Program-made: the position numbers and the translations under genes
Shown here: positions 46,401 through 54,200 of the stretch, in pieces
Layout: every line of letters starts with the position of its first letter
Numbering within the stretch: the stretch's first letter is position 1
Notes under the pieces: generated by a model
What the model was told of the DNA's origin: nothing
What the model saw: only the letters and a program-made list of their open reading frames with translations
Database searches by the model: none
Source: Niastella populi
GTDB taxonomy: Bacteria; Bacteroidota; Bacteroidia; Chitinophagales; Chitinophagaceae
Reading direction: 5' to 3'
Assembly: GCF_002078015.1 (NCBI RefSeq)
Contig: NZ_LWBP01000067.1
Coordinates: forward strand, 142,692 to 206,691
Length of the DNA stretch: 64,000 nt

Positions 46401-47012
46401 CATATCTTTATTGGCCCAGTCGTCGACCCCGTTCGGACATTGTCCCATGGCGTGTTGCAAACCTAACAGGTAGGTAGCATCGCCCAGCCAGATCATGAGG
46501 TCGCTGCCTTCGGCAGCCATTTTATTGAAGATAGCGGGATCGCCGTTCTTGTGTGTTTGTGATTCAGGGCGGTCGATACAGCGGGTGGTATCGTAAATAC
46601 GTCCGCAGCCGCCGGTAAGGAATTCAAAATCGCCTATGGTATTTGCGGCATTCTTAAGGGTTGAAGTACGAACTGCTACCCCATTTCTTTTCAGTACAGC
46701 GCTATAGGTTTCACCAGCCACCAGGCTGGCATATACGAACGAGCGCAACCTGTACCCCAGGCGGTCATCGGTATTGTGCACTACGCCGGGTATGGGCGTA
46801 CCGGGCGCATTGCCGGCCGTAACCTCGAGGGAAAGCGCATCGCCCGAACCTGTATTTGTTTTGGTAAGCACCCATACCCGCACAGAGTCATTGTAAACCG
46901 GACTGAACATGGGTCCGAATACAATGGAGTCGCCGGGTAATGATTGAGCGCGTGTAGTTGTTATCAAAGCAATAAGAGCTGTAAGCAGTAACCATAGCCT
47001 TTGTTTGGTCAT
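40479..47012 (-). CDS. T9SS type A cargo fusing PhoD-like and PhoX-like phosphatases
   Basis: The protein has 2177 residues and a signal peptide (MTKQRLWLLLTALIALITTT). Residues ~130-450 are PhoD-like: GDATYLL near 175, ITDNHDTGPNEFD near 229 and a late SADIHEQEFYG near 360, corresponding to the family's GDxxY, DDHD and SGDxH sites. Two LamG/concanavalin-like domains follow (~485-850). Next is a DNRLRE-type domain and two tandem copies of a galactose-binding-like unit (~1225-1545; both contain RDDGxxxYVNG and NxxAVELHQN/EVHNRSANSSDL). Residues ~1560-1974 are a PhoX/DUF839 domain (VNHENSPGG, EESLNGGD, MNHENVVV, EDGGTHCVYKF). A PKD domain and a type A sorting domain (VYPNPTDGW) end it. It is expected to be a secreted alkaline phosphatase or phosphodiesterase. 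Confidence 0.88.
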   Translation of the reverse strand: MTKQRLWLLLTALIALITTTRAQSLPGDSIVFGPMFSPVYNDSVRVWVLTKTNTGSGDALSLEVTAGNAPGTPIPGVVHNTDDRLGYRLRSFVYASLVAGETYSAVLKRNGVAVRTSTLKNAANTIGDFEFLTGGCGRIYDTTRCIDRPESQTHKNGDPAIFNKMAAEGSDLMIWLGDATYLLGLQHAMGQCPNGVDDWANKDMAFARYIFYRQFHDSLTRAMPQLAITDNHDTGPNEFDKTMPTLGAMKEIFMDWWPNPEYKSTSAGQGLFSSYKYQDVEFFLLDNRSYRDGIQQQLGPEQLDWLKQGLLNSTAAFKVLISGTPVFAKHWGGRNFSVTAQADDLMQFIKTNNIDGVLAFSADIHEQEFYGRYADGKYPFFDIISGNLNSDVGNGQFSVNYNNERMLRGVKQTYVRVNVYGNAGDRRMKIAYVGLDGQAYFQSIIHADMLKSVDESARRISLQFTNSLKDSSSYDLLVKSGSITYENDRKGNALAAARFNSGTALSYPAPDLSDRAFSIGYWANPAQFLAGANVVLSNASANAGISLGFNSDGYPQYTDHKNNTTYTATRNLVVNKWGYIVWKYDNVKQQLSLFYNGWPVQSWSNVTAPASSSADLIIGSDFNNNHYTGLLDDVTVYGKLISDSRILETSGYTSHRGGVLKVAGASNMFIPGAAVNTALGGNFTIEFWGKLNADPGTNFKILASNGRVNNNTTGISFEFPDNNKLNIVCGTNTGSWNTISDKGSSWNIGEWNHVAVSATKNGMLVYYVNGEKIGETAFAGYAANTFGLALGYSTYYGGSGVQAEMDELRIWNVALSQDSIRKRMHYPLSGSETGLQYYYTFEKHTDTSIISKGAQPYEITLKGGELVSATSPVADIASEYKSRVTGKWSRAGATNNGLSYPDAITVYNSNIVTGKNDDNTLVTGKTSGIDYLKGGWQIDPLNNSFATIKVSLADALPKADSIIKIAGKFYLLQQTAIADSLVTVSQGNYDGQHITFPNVFLEEGVYHLGWQADTTGLSITSTFKVNTGSDDAEQDITAGTMYLTSSDLEFTKDGASDQLLGLRFTGVTIPQGADITNAYLQFTVDEVNTTGDVNLLVGVENTDNPLAMATFDFDIYHRIMNYGDTLIWKPGPFAAVGDAGADQRTPDVSKLLQSIVNRPNWKPGNAVLFTLIDPAAAQIPGYTANTGKRVAQAYENNAANAAKLVVTYTVPDRYQNGTFPLAKKASWKYNDSGTDLSHTNWTDLHYNDSSWAYGNGILGYGDGNATTTLNYGSDANNKRITYYLRNTFTVDDRTKYDSLVFDVLRDDGAIVYVNGTEAFRMNMPAGTVNNNTLASAAVGGTDETTYFRAKTANLLQDGLNVIAVELHQNAANSSDLSFDMEVGFTTPPLKPATYPLTKSAVWHYLDNGSNLDAVAWKDTTYSDRDWATGQGPLGYGDPMTTTIGYGPDANNKYITSYFRRDMTIDTAALPDSVEFGVRRDDGFIFYVNGVEVIRDNMPAGVITYQTVSANTIDGAAESIYYTFKLPKTIFRQGRNQLAVEVHNRSANSSDLGFDCYIKDAPKLNPPVACTDKHIGCFTSIVPTAQTNKMIIPAEHDFQMIFKQGDAYKNAPGTVPGNHDFTGYVPMNGSSVRGHLSVNHENSPGGVSMLEIHYNDTTRLWYVDSSRPVDFYNNALVTTMRNCSGGITPWGTVITSEESLNGGDVNGDGYEDVGWNVEIDPVTAKVMDYDGDGKQDKLWAMGRMNHENVVVAADRKTVYYGEDGGTHCVYKFVADVAGNLSAGKVYVLSLDQPLVNDDPSGNTARWIQLPNATPNDRNNMSSIAASLGGTNFNGVEDCEISPVDGKIYFTSKGKNRVYRFTDKGGIVENFETFVGGMSYQLNTRQGVYTEAWGGGNDNLTFDDKGNLWVLQDGGNYYIWVVRPDHTQSNPRVELFGSMPSGSEPTGLTFSPDYRFGFVSVQHPGGNNVAQPDATLNNVTFNGSATIVIALDENLGTQKPVANFKADTTVITSGNKVVFTDISKYYPTTRSWKFEGGTPATSTKATETVTYNQAGKYKVELVVSNAAGADTVVKTQYITVNSVTAVPDVALAKELKVYPNPTDGWIKVEFSLPVGKKITLELYDAIGKKLTNLDKLVSTGTLQQMDYNIRPYVKNSQVFTIVFRTENGIVSRRLLYLNR

Positions 47013-47100
47013 ATCCGTAGGGTTATAATTTACGGCAGCAAAAGTGGACTTTAAAAAACCTTTTAGCGTCTTTTAATCATTATGATATCTTTAAGGAATA

Positions 47101-47170
47101 GTTAACGAGTTGCCTTGTTGACGAGTTGACGAGTTGACTTGTTGACGAGTTGACGAGGGGTTGACAAGTC
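47101..47170. repeat. GTTGACGA tandem array
   Basis: About eight copies of GTTGACGA, with variants, fill the gap between the PhoD-PhoX gene and the peroxidase gene ending at 47219. It is the longest example in the window; the same unit also occurs at 26119 and 58384. No inverted arm or spacer structure is seen. Confidence 0.85.
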
Positions 47171-47218
47171 GATAAGATGATAGTTGATAAAGGTAATACC
47201 AGTACTGGCCCTTATTTT

Positions 47219-49198
47219 TTAGTTTTTGGGGGTTGCCGTTTCACGATTGCCGATTTGTGGCCCGAACTTTCTAATGACCGAAGAGTCACTTAGTGATCGC
47301 AAAAACGCAACAATAGCTTTCTTCTCATACTTCGACAAATGCAGCGAATCAGCCGATAAAGTTTGATTGGGTAATTCATTGGCAAGTCCCACACCGGCGG
47401 CGCCGCCATGGTCATAAAAATCGACCACCTGCTCCAGCGTATTGTATGCCCCATTATGAAAATAAGGACCGGTCAACGCCACGTTACGCACAGTAACAGT
47501 TTTAAATGCATGTTCATAGATCGAAAGATCTTCCTGAAACACTTTGTTGGCCGCCCTGCCCCTGTCGTTATCCACAATTTTCTGCAACGGTTTGGCCAAT
47601 ACGCCGATCACTTCGGTTTCACTCTCTCTGTAAAAAGGCGGTACCAGTCCGCTGAACAGGGGTGCATAGTGACAGGTTCCGCAATTCGCTTTTCCCATAA
47701 ACAAATTGAAGCCGTCTTTTACTACGGGTGAAATGGTTTTCTTTTCACCGCGTACATACCGATCGAACGAACTGTTGAACGACCGCAATGAAATAAGATA
47801 GGAAGTAAGCGCCGATGCAAACTGACTGCGGCTTACCGGTTTTGTTTTATTATTGTAAACGCGGTCAAACGCATTCGTATACGTTGTATCGGAATTGATC
47901 TTATTCAGGATGGCAGGAAAATCGGTATCAAACTCGAGGTGATTTTTGATCACCTGGCCGGCCTGGTCTTCGAGATCGAACGAGCGCAGGTCATAAAAAT
48001 AACGGTCGGCATATACCGCATTGATCAGCGTGGGGGCATTACGCTGCACGGTATTGTTCCCCTCCCCTGTCAACGATTTGGGCATGCCATCGCTAAACGC
48101 TTTTTCGGGTTGATGGCAACTGCCGCAACTCAACGTGCCGGAGCGGCTTAAGCGTTTGTCGTAAAACAATTTTTTTCCAAGTTGTTGCAGGCGTTCGCTA
48201 TCCTGGCCTTCCTTCAACAGGCTGTAATAATATGGGTTCAGAAAATCGGCGGCAAACAAATTGGTGCTGAAATAATTGACGGGCGCCGGTTTGCCGGTAA
48301 GTTTTTCCGAAGTGGTCAACTGCCGTTGCTGGTGAACCTGCAGTAATACCTTATACAATGGATTGATATATTGTTTAAGAAAGGTAAGCCGGTCGAAAGT
48401 TGAAAAATCTTTTGCATGTAAAAGAAAGGTATTGGCGGTTGAAAATAACCGTGTCACGGGCTGAACGCGCGACGCGGTCACAAGCGGTTTGGTTACCTGC
48501 TGTATTGCCTGTAAAGCAGCGCGCGCTTCTTCCAGCGCATTTTGCGAACCCGGCGTATCGAAACCGGTAATACCGAGTGTAAAGATCCTGATAAGCTCCT
48601 GCCGGCTGGCCTCCATGATCTCGAACGGCTGAAAGAACTTTCTTTTCACCAGCGCCTGCATTACAATGGCCCATTTCGTTTTCAATTCGCCGGTAAGTTG
48701 CAGCGCCTGTTGGGTATCTGCCTCACCGGAAAACAACAATTCATCGAGCACCTGCAACCCACGGGGCGCTATCACTTTGGGCGAATCGAGATAATGGTCT
48801 TTTTCGAGATAATCGAGCGGCGCACTGTTCACATATTCTGCAGCGGGCATGGAATAATAAGCGTCTTGTTTATATGGGTACGGATCGGCATGATACAACG
48901 GCGGACCGTTCAGATGCTCCTTGGTATGTTCGGGGTAATAATATTCAACAATGTATTCTACGCCTTTGTAACTGTTCCTTGTTTTTAACAGTTGCCGCCT
49001 GAGCGCGGCCGGTTTTATTTTTCCCGCAGCCCAGGCTTGCGCAGCGATATTCAATGAATCTACCTGAAGAGAAAATTGTTCTGCCTGCGTTATGATTATC
49101 GAACGCAGGTCCGGTTCTGCCCCATTATTGCGAAACGAAAGTTGAAACAACAGGGATAACAATAAAAAAGGAAGAATGATGAATCTTTTTTTGTCCAT
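47219..49198 (-). CDS. Di-haem cytochrome c peroxidase with imelysin-like N-terminus
   Basis: The protein has 659 residues from the ATG at 49198 (an upstream TTG adds four). A signal-anchor/peptide (FIILPFLLLSLLFQLSF) precedes an alpha-helical, imelysin-like region (~30-300: GVEYIVEYYYPEHTKEHLNG, GLQVLDELLF, GITGFDTPGS). The second half is a MauG/CcpA-type peroxidase with two haem motifs, CGSCH near 358 and CGTCH near 505, and the TGPYFHNGAYNTLEQVVDFY segment conserved in that family. It should act in the periplasm. Imelysin domains are linked to iron handling and cytochrome peroxidases to peroxide removal or oxidative modification, but the substrate is unknown. The gene is 85 bp downstream of a paralogue. 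Confidence 0.88.
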   Translation of the reverse strand: MDKKRFIILPFLLLSLLFQLSFRNNGAEPDLRSIIITQAEQFSLQVDSLNIAAQAWAAGKIKPAALRRQLLKTRNSYKGVEYIVEYYYPEHTKEHLNGPPLYHADPYPYKQDAYYSMPAAEYVNSAPLDYLEKDHYLDSPKVIAPRGLQVLDELLFSGEADTQQALQLTGELKTKWAIVMQALVKRKFFQPFEIMEASRQELIRIFTLGITGFDTPGSQNALEEARAALQAIQQVTKPLVTASRVQPVTRLFSTANTFLLHAKDFSTFDRLTFLKQYINPLYKVLLQVHQQRQLTTSEKLTGKPAPVNYFSTNLFAADFLNPYYYSLLKEGQDSERLQQLGKKLFYDKRLSRSGTLSCGSCHQPEKAFSDGMPKSLTGEGNNTVQRNAPTLINAVYADRYFYDLRSFDLEDQAGQVIKNHLEFDTDFPAILNKINSDTTYTNAFDRVYNNKTKPVSRSQFASALTSYLISLRSFNSSFDRYVRGEKKTISPVVKDGFNLFMGKANCGTCHYAPLFSGLVPPFYRESETEVIGVLAKPLQKIVDNDRGRAANKVFQEDLSIYEHAFKTVTVRNVALTGPYFHNGAYNTLEQVVDFYDHGGAAGVGLANELPNQTLSADSLHLSKYEKKAIVAFLRSLSDSSVIRKFGPQIGNRETATPKN

Positions 49199-49235
49199 GT
49201 GTTTTATCAATTCCTTGTTGCTCGAACCTGATAAC

Positions 49236-49291
49236 AGAACAACTCAATAACTGAACAACTGAATAACTCAATAACTGAATAACTCAATAAC
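49236..49291. repeat. CAATAACTGAATAA-type array overlapping a stop codon
   Basis: Units of AACTCAATAACTGAA/TAACTGAATAACTC are repeated about four times between the two peroxidase genes. The last copy contains the stop codon (49284-49286) and the final Tyr codon of the upstream peroxidase, so the array abuts and slightly enters the coding region. Confidence 0.75.
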
Positions 49292-51137
49292 CTGTGATTT
49301 CACCGGTATCGTTAAGCGATTGAATAAAAGCGACCAATGATCTCTTTTCACCATCGGTCAAATGCAGCGAATCTGCACCCAGCGTTTGATTTTTTATTTC
49401 CAATCCCATTCCAACGCCACCGCCGCTATCATAAAAATCAACCACCTCGTCAAGCGTTTTATAACTTCCGTTATGAAAATAAGGCGCTGTGAGCCCGGCA
49501 TTGCGTACAGTAACCGTTTTGAACGATCGCTCAAAGATCCAGGCCTGTTCACTATATATTTTATTGCCCAGGCGGCCGCTATCGGCATCTGCTTTTTTTA
49601 CCGGGGCGTCAGGATCTTCCGGAACGCCCAGCACTTCGCTTTCATTTTCTGTATATAAGGGCGGTACCAGTCCCGAGAACGTGGGGGCAAAATGACAGGT
49701 ACCGCATTGGGCTTTTCCCATAAACAAATTAAACCCCTGCTGCACTTCCGCATCGATGGTCTTTATTTCATTCCGCGCATATTTATCGAACGTACTATTC
49801 AATGCCCTTAGCGAAAGCACGTAGGAAGCCAGTGCTTTGGAGAACTGATCGCGGTTTATATGGCTGCCGCCAAAACTCTTTTTAAAAAGGCCGCGGTATT
49901 GTTCATTGCTATTCAACTTCTGCAGAATGGCGGCGTATGCCGTGTTAAATTCCATCTGGTTGAAAATAACATGTTCGGCCTGCTGCTCGAGGGTAAACGC
50001 CCGCATGTCGTAAAAATAACGCCGGGCATATGCGGCATTCAACAGTGTGGGTGCATTTCGCTGTACCGTTTGCCCCTGTACATTGCTCGATGATTTGGTT
50101 CGGCCATCGGCAAACGCTTTTGCCGGATCGTGACAGGTGGCGCAACTGATCTGGTTATTGCTGCTTAATAAAGGATCATAGAACAGTTTCTTCCCCAGCG
50201 AACGCAGGGCGTCGTTATCTTCCTGTTCCTTCAATCCGCTGTAGAAATACGGGTTCAGAAAATCGGCAGCAAAAATATTACGGCTTGCTTTATTCCAGGC
50301 ATCTGCTGCGATTACCGTTTTGGACGACAACAGCAAGAGTTCGGCATACAGCGGATTGATATATTGTTTCAGGAATGTCAGCCGGTCAAGATCATCGAAC
50401 GATCCGGCTTGTTGCAGAAAGGCAATGGCATCGTTCAATAACCGGATAAGCTTATTCCCACCTTTCTCTTTGTTCATTTCTTTCAGCAAAACGGCCGATA
50501 TTGTTTTAAGTGCCGTCAATGAGCTCACCGCTTCCGGCAGGGCATTCAATGAGCCGGGCGTATCGAATCCGGTAATGCCTTTTGAAAAAATACGAATGAG
50601 CTGCAATCGCATGGCATCGATCCATTCGTTTTCTTTTACTGGCTGCTGTTTAAATCCGGCCAGCAGGGTGTGGCAATGTGTTTTCAGCAGTTGGGCCAGC
50701 GACGCAATTTTCACTTTCCCGGCATCGGCGTCGCCGGTTACCAGTTCATCGAGCACCTGTAAACCTTCAGGTTCCTTTACAATGGCGCGACTGTCATTAC
50801 GTTCTATATGAAGCACCGGGGCGCCGTTTATATGTTCTTCAATATATTCAGGATAATAATAAGCCAGCACGCATTCCGCTTTTTTGTATGCCAGCCTGGT
50901 TGAAAGCACCGCGGTTTGCAGTTCTTTCAACCCGGCCTTGTTGAATTTAAATGCACTGGCAATTGTTTCCAGCTCAATAGCGGCTTTTTCAAACTCATCG
51001 GCGTAAGCCATGGCTATGGCGCGGGTATCATTAAAAGGCGGGTTAAAGGAGAAATGGATACAACAGGCCGTTGCCGCTACCAAAATACCTGTAATATAAC
51101 GGGTTGCTGAACCCACGCCTGTTTTCTTACCGATCAT
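49284..51137 (-). CDS. Di-haem cytochrome c peroxidase with imelysin-like N-terminus (paralogue)
   Basis: The protein has 617 residues and a short signal/anchor segment (YITGILVAATACCIHF). Its architecture matches the next gene: an imelysin-like helical domain (KAECVLAYYYPEYIEEHING, GLQVLDELV, GITGFDTPGS) followed by a MauG/CcpA-type peroxidase with CATCH near 330 and CGTCH near 475. GLTAPYFHNGSYKTLDEVVDF follows near the end. Length and motifs are intact, so both copies are probably active and the pair is a tandem duplication that has diverged. The promoter should lie in 51138-51290. The peroxide or iron link is from family knowledge only. Confidence 0.88.
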   Translation of the reverse strand: MIGKKTGVGSATRYITGILVAATACCIHFSFNPPFNDTRAIAMAYADEFEKAAIELETIASAFKFNKAGLKELQTAVLSTRLAYKKAECVLAYYYPEYIEEHINGAPVLHIERNDSRAIVKEPEGLQVLDELVTGDADAGKVKIASLAQLLKTHCHTLLAGFKQQPVKENEWIDAMRLQLIRIFSKGITGFDTPGSLNALPEAVSSLTALKTISAVLLKEMNKEKGGNKLIRLLNDAIAFLQQAGSFDDLDRLTFLKQYINPLYAELLLLSSKTVIAADAWNKASRNIFAADFLNPYFYSGLKEQEDNDALRSLGKKLFYDPLLSSNNQISCATCHDPAKAFADGRTKSSSNVQGQTVQRNAPTLLNAAYARRYFYDMRAFTLEQQAEHVIFNQMEFNTAYAAILQKLNSNEQYRGLFKKSFGGSHINRDQFSKALASYVLSLRALNSTFDKYARNEIKTIDAEVQQGFNLFMGKAQCGTCHFAPTFSGLVPPLYTENESEVLGVPEDPDAPVKKADADSGRLGNKIYSEQAWIFERSFKTVTVRNAGLTAPYFHNGSYKTLDEVVDFYDSGGGVGMGLEIKNQTLGADSLHLTDGEKRSLVAFIQSLNDTGEITGY

Positions 51138-51239
51138 TTGTATGCACCAATATTAAACCGGCGAAATTACCGCCATTAACGCCAGACCACCGCAGGTGGT
51201 ATGTTACGATATTGTTAGGTGTTCATTGAGCCGCCACCT

Positions 51240-51273
51240 GAAAAAAAATGCCCCGACGGCACCGTCGGGGCAC
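51240..51273 (-). terminator. Strong Rho-independent terminator
   Basis: TGCCCCGACGG (51249-51259) and CCGTCGGGGCA (51262-51272) are perfect 11-bp arms. On the minus strand they are followed by eight T (51241-51248). It ends the transcript of the PKD-repeat gene that stops at 51294. Confidence 0.92.
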
Positions 51274-51293
51274 AGTTATATGTTTCAGCAGCA

Positions 51294-54200
51294 TTAACGT
51301 ACCAGCGTCATGGTGCCTTTTTTAGAGAAAGTTCCTTCCGGACATTCAAGCTCTACAAAATATACGTAGGAACCCGCTTCGGCCGGGTAACCATTGAAGG
51401 TACCATTCCAGCACAATGACCGGTCGCCGGCAATAAAATTGCTGCGATCGTATACTTTTTGTCCCCAGCGGTTAAAGATCACCAGGTGTTTGATAATGCC
51501 AATACCCTTAATGATAAACTCATCATTCCGGCCATCGCCATTCGGGGTAAAACCATTCGGGATCCGCACCCTGTTCTCATCGCACAACAATTTCACTACC
51601 ACAGTATCGGTAGCGGCACAGCCATATTGGTTCTTTACGGTAATGGCATATGATTTTGTGCTGAGCGGTGTACAAACCGGGTTGGCACAATCAGTGCAAC
51701 TGAGATAATCAGCAGGTGTCCATTTGTAGTTGATAACATCACTGCTGCCGGTAGCCTGCAACGGTACAGGTTCACCGGGCCATGACTGAGCATCCTGCCC
51801 GGCACTTACCGCAGGCAGGGGTCTTACTTCAATCCTGATGCCGGCCGTATCGGAAAAACAACTATGGGCATCTGAACCCGCAACGGAATAGGTGATTGTA
51901 CCACCCGGTGTTGCCGTTGGATCGGGAATATTGATATCACTCAGGCCATCGATATCATTCACCCATTTGTATATGGCCGCCCCGCCTGCTTTCAGGTTAA
52001 CCGTTTCGCCCTGGCAGATCTCATTATCACCGCTTACAACAACCTGAACCGGTTGTACCACTTCCACGGTAACACTACTCGTATTCTTACAACCGATATC
52101 ATCTGTAACTTTTACCGTATAAGAACTTGTTTGCAATGGTGACGCCACCGGGTTCGCAATTGCCGTATTGCTCAGATCGGCGGCCGGCAGCCATTCGTAG
52201 GTAACGCCGCCGCTTGCCTGTAACGGAATGGAGGCGCCTTTGCAAATGAGCGGTTGCGCCGGTGAAATAGTAACCACGGGATTGGGCCGCACATTGATCT
52301 TATCGGGCAGTGGCACAGAACCGGTACACCCGGTTGCTGCCTGTTCCATGATCAGGGTTGGTGAGTATAAGCCCGATGTAGAATATTGATGGGTTGCAAA
52401 CGTATCCGTTGTCGAAACCACACTACCATCGCCAAAATCCCAAACATATGCACCGGTATTTTTGGCAACGGCGTTCAAGGTGATACTGCTTCCCTTACAT
52501 ATATCCAGCGCACTGCTTTGCATAACCGCCTCGGGCTGCAGGATGGTAACGGAATCGTAAAAAGTACCATTTACTCCGTTGGCGCCATATACCTGTAACG
52601 TAATATAGTACTTACCCGCCTGCTCATAAAAATGGCTGGGGTTAGCCACATTCTCAATAACAGTGCCATCGCCGAAATTCCATACCAGGCGGTTATAGTT
52701 TTGCGATTTATTGGTATAACGCACCAGTACCGGCGGACAACTATTGGGTGTTATGGCAGCCGTGATCATATCGAACGCGGCATTGAAGTTTTTAACGGTT
52801 ATAACCTGTGAAGCAGTTGAAGAACAGCTCCCCGAATTGCCGGTAGCTATCAGTGTGATGGTATATGTGCCCGCCTGGTTGAATGTATAGGAAGGGCTAA
52901 AATCAGTTGAAAACTCAACGCCGTCGATCTGCCACCGGTAGGTGGTGCCGAAGGCGTTATTGTTATTGGTATTATTGAAAAAATTAACGGTACCGGCCAG
53001 TGCTATTGTTGTAGCTGATGTTGAGAAAGCGGCTTTGGGGCCTGTAATCTCTACTGGTGAATAGTAACTTGAAGTGGCTCCCTGACAACCTGAATTATCC
53101 GTTACTTTCAGGCTTACCCAATAATCACCGGGTGTATTATATGTATGCGACACGGTGCCGCCTTGTGTATTGACATTTGTCTGGCCGTCGCCGAAGCTCC
53201 ACTCCCACTTTTGTATAGTTCCGCCCACGCTTATGGAAGTATCCTGAAAAGCAGCCGGTGTGTTAAAACATACATTGTTGTTGGTGATCTTATACCCGAC
53301 AATGGGACCTTTTACTAAAAACGGCACCACGTTGGTAGTATCATAACATGTTAAGTGATAATATGACCCCGAATAATTTCTGATAACCACTTTCAGATCT
53401 TTCTTCCCTGGTATAAGATTATTATAGGAGAGGTAGCCATTAAAAACCGTTTCGAAATCATTGCCGCCCCAACTGCCGGCATAGCTGTCATCGCCGTAAA
53501 GCGCTTTTTCAATCCAGTAAAATCTTCCAAACGGATTTCGTTCAACATTTGAAACATTTATTGGTATTGGATCATTCTTACATACGGAAGCAGGAACGGA
53601 AGAAAGTATTGGATACTGTTTCTTCAATACATATGCCGTAACAGAATCCCTTACCGAACACGCCCCATTCGTGGCTGTAAGAACCACTTTATAGGTTCCG
53701 GTATTGGCATAACCATGTTTAACAGAAGGCTCATCTGTTGTAAGTGTGGAAGTGGCGCCGTCACCAAAATCCCAGGTCCAGGTTTGTCCTTTAACAGTGC
53801 TTTGTTTAAAAGTAACTGTATCCCTCATGCCGTCACAAGTGTTTTCCCAGGCGGTTATTTTGGGTATCGGCGGCAGCACCTTAACTACACCGGGCATTGT
53901 CATTGTATCAGGACAATAACCATTAATACCGCCATAGATCAACGTAACCGTATACGTATCGTCTTTAAAATACTGATGACTTACTGTGTTGGCATATTGA
54001 TATCCGCCACTGCTGGTTCCATCCCCAAAATTCCAGTAATAGTATTGTCCCCCCAAAGTTGAATTCGTAACGGTTGCGGTAAAATTAACTGGTTGGTTTC
54101 CGCAAACGGTATTGGTTGAAGCGACAATGTTCGTTATTTTGGATTCCTGGGCAATGGGTACATCATAGAACATATGAGCAACCCTGGTACAACCTTTCTT

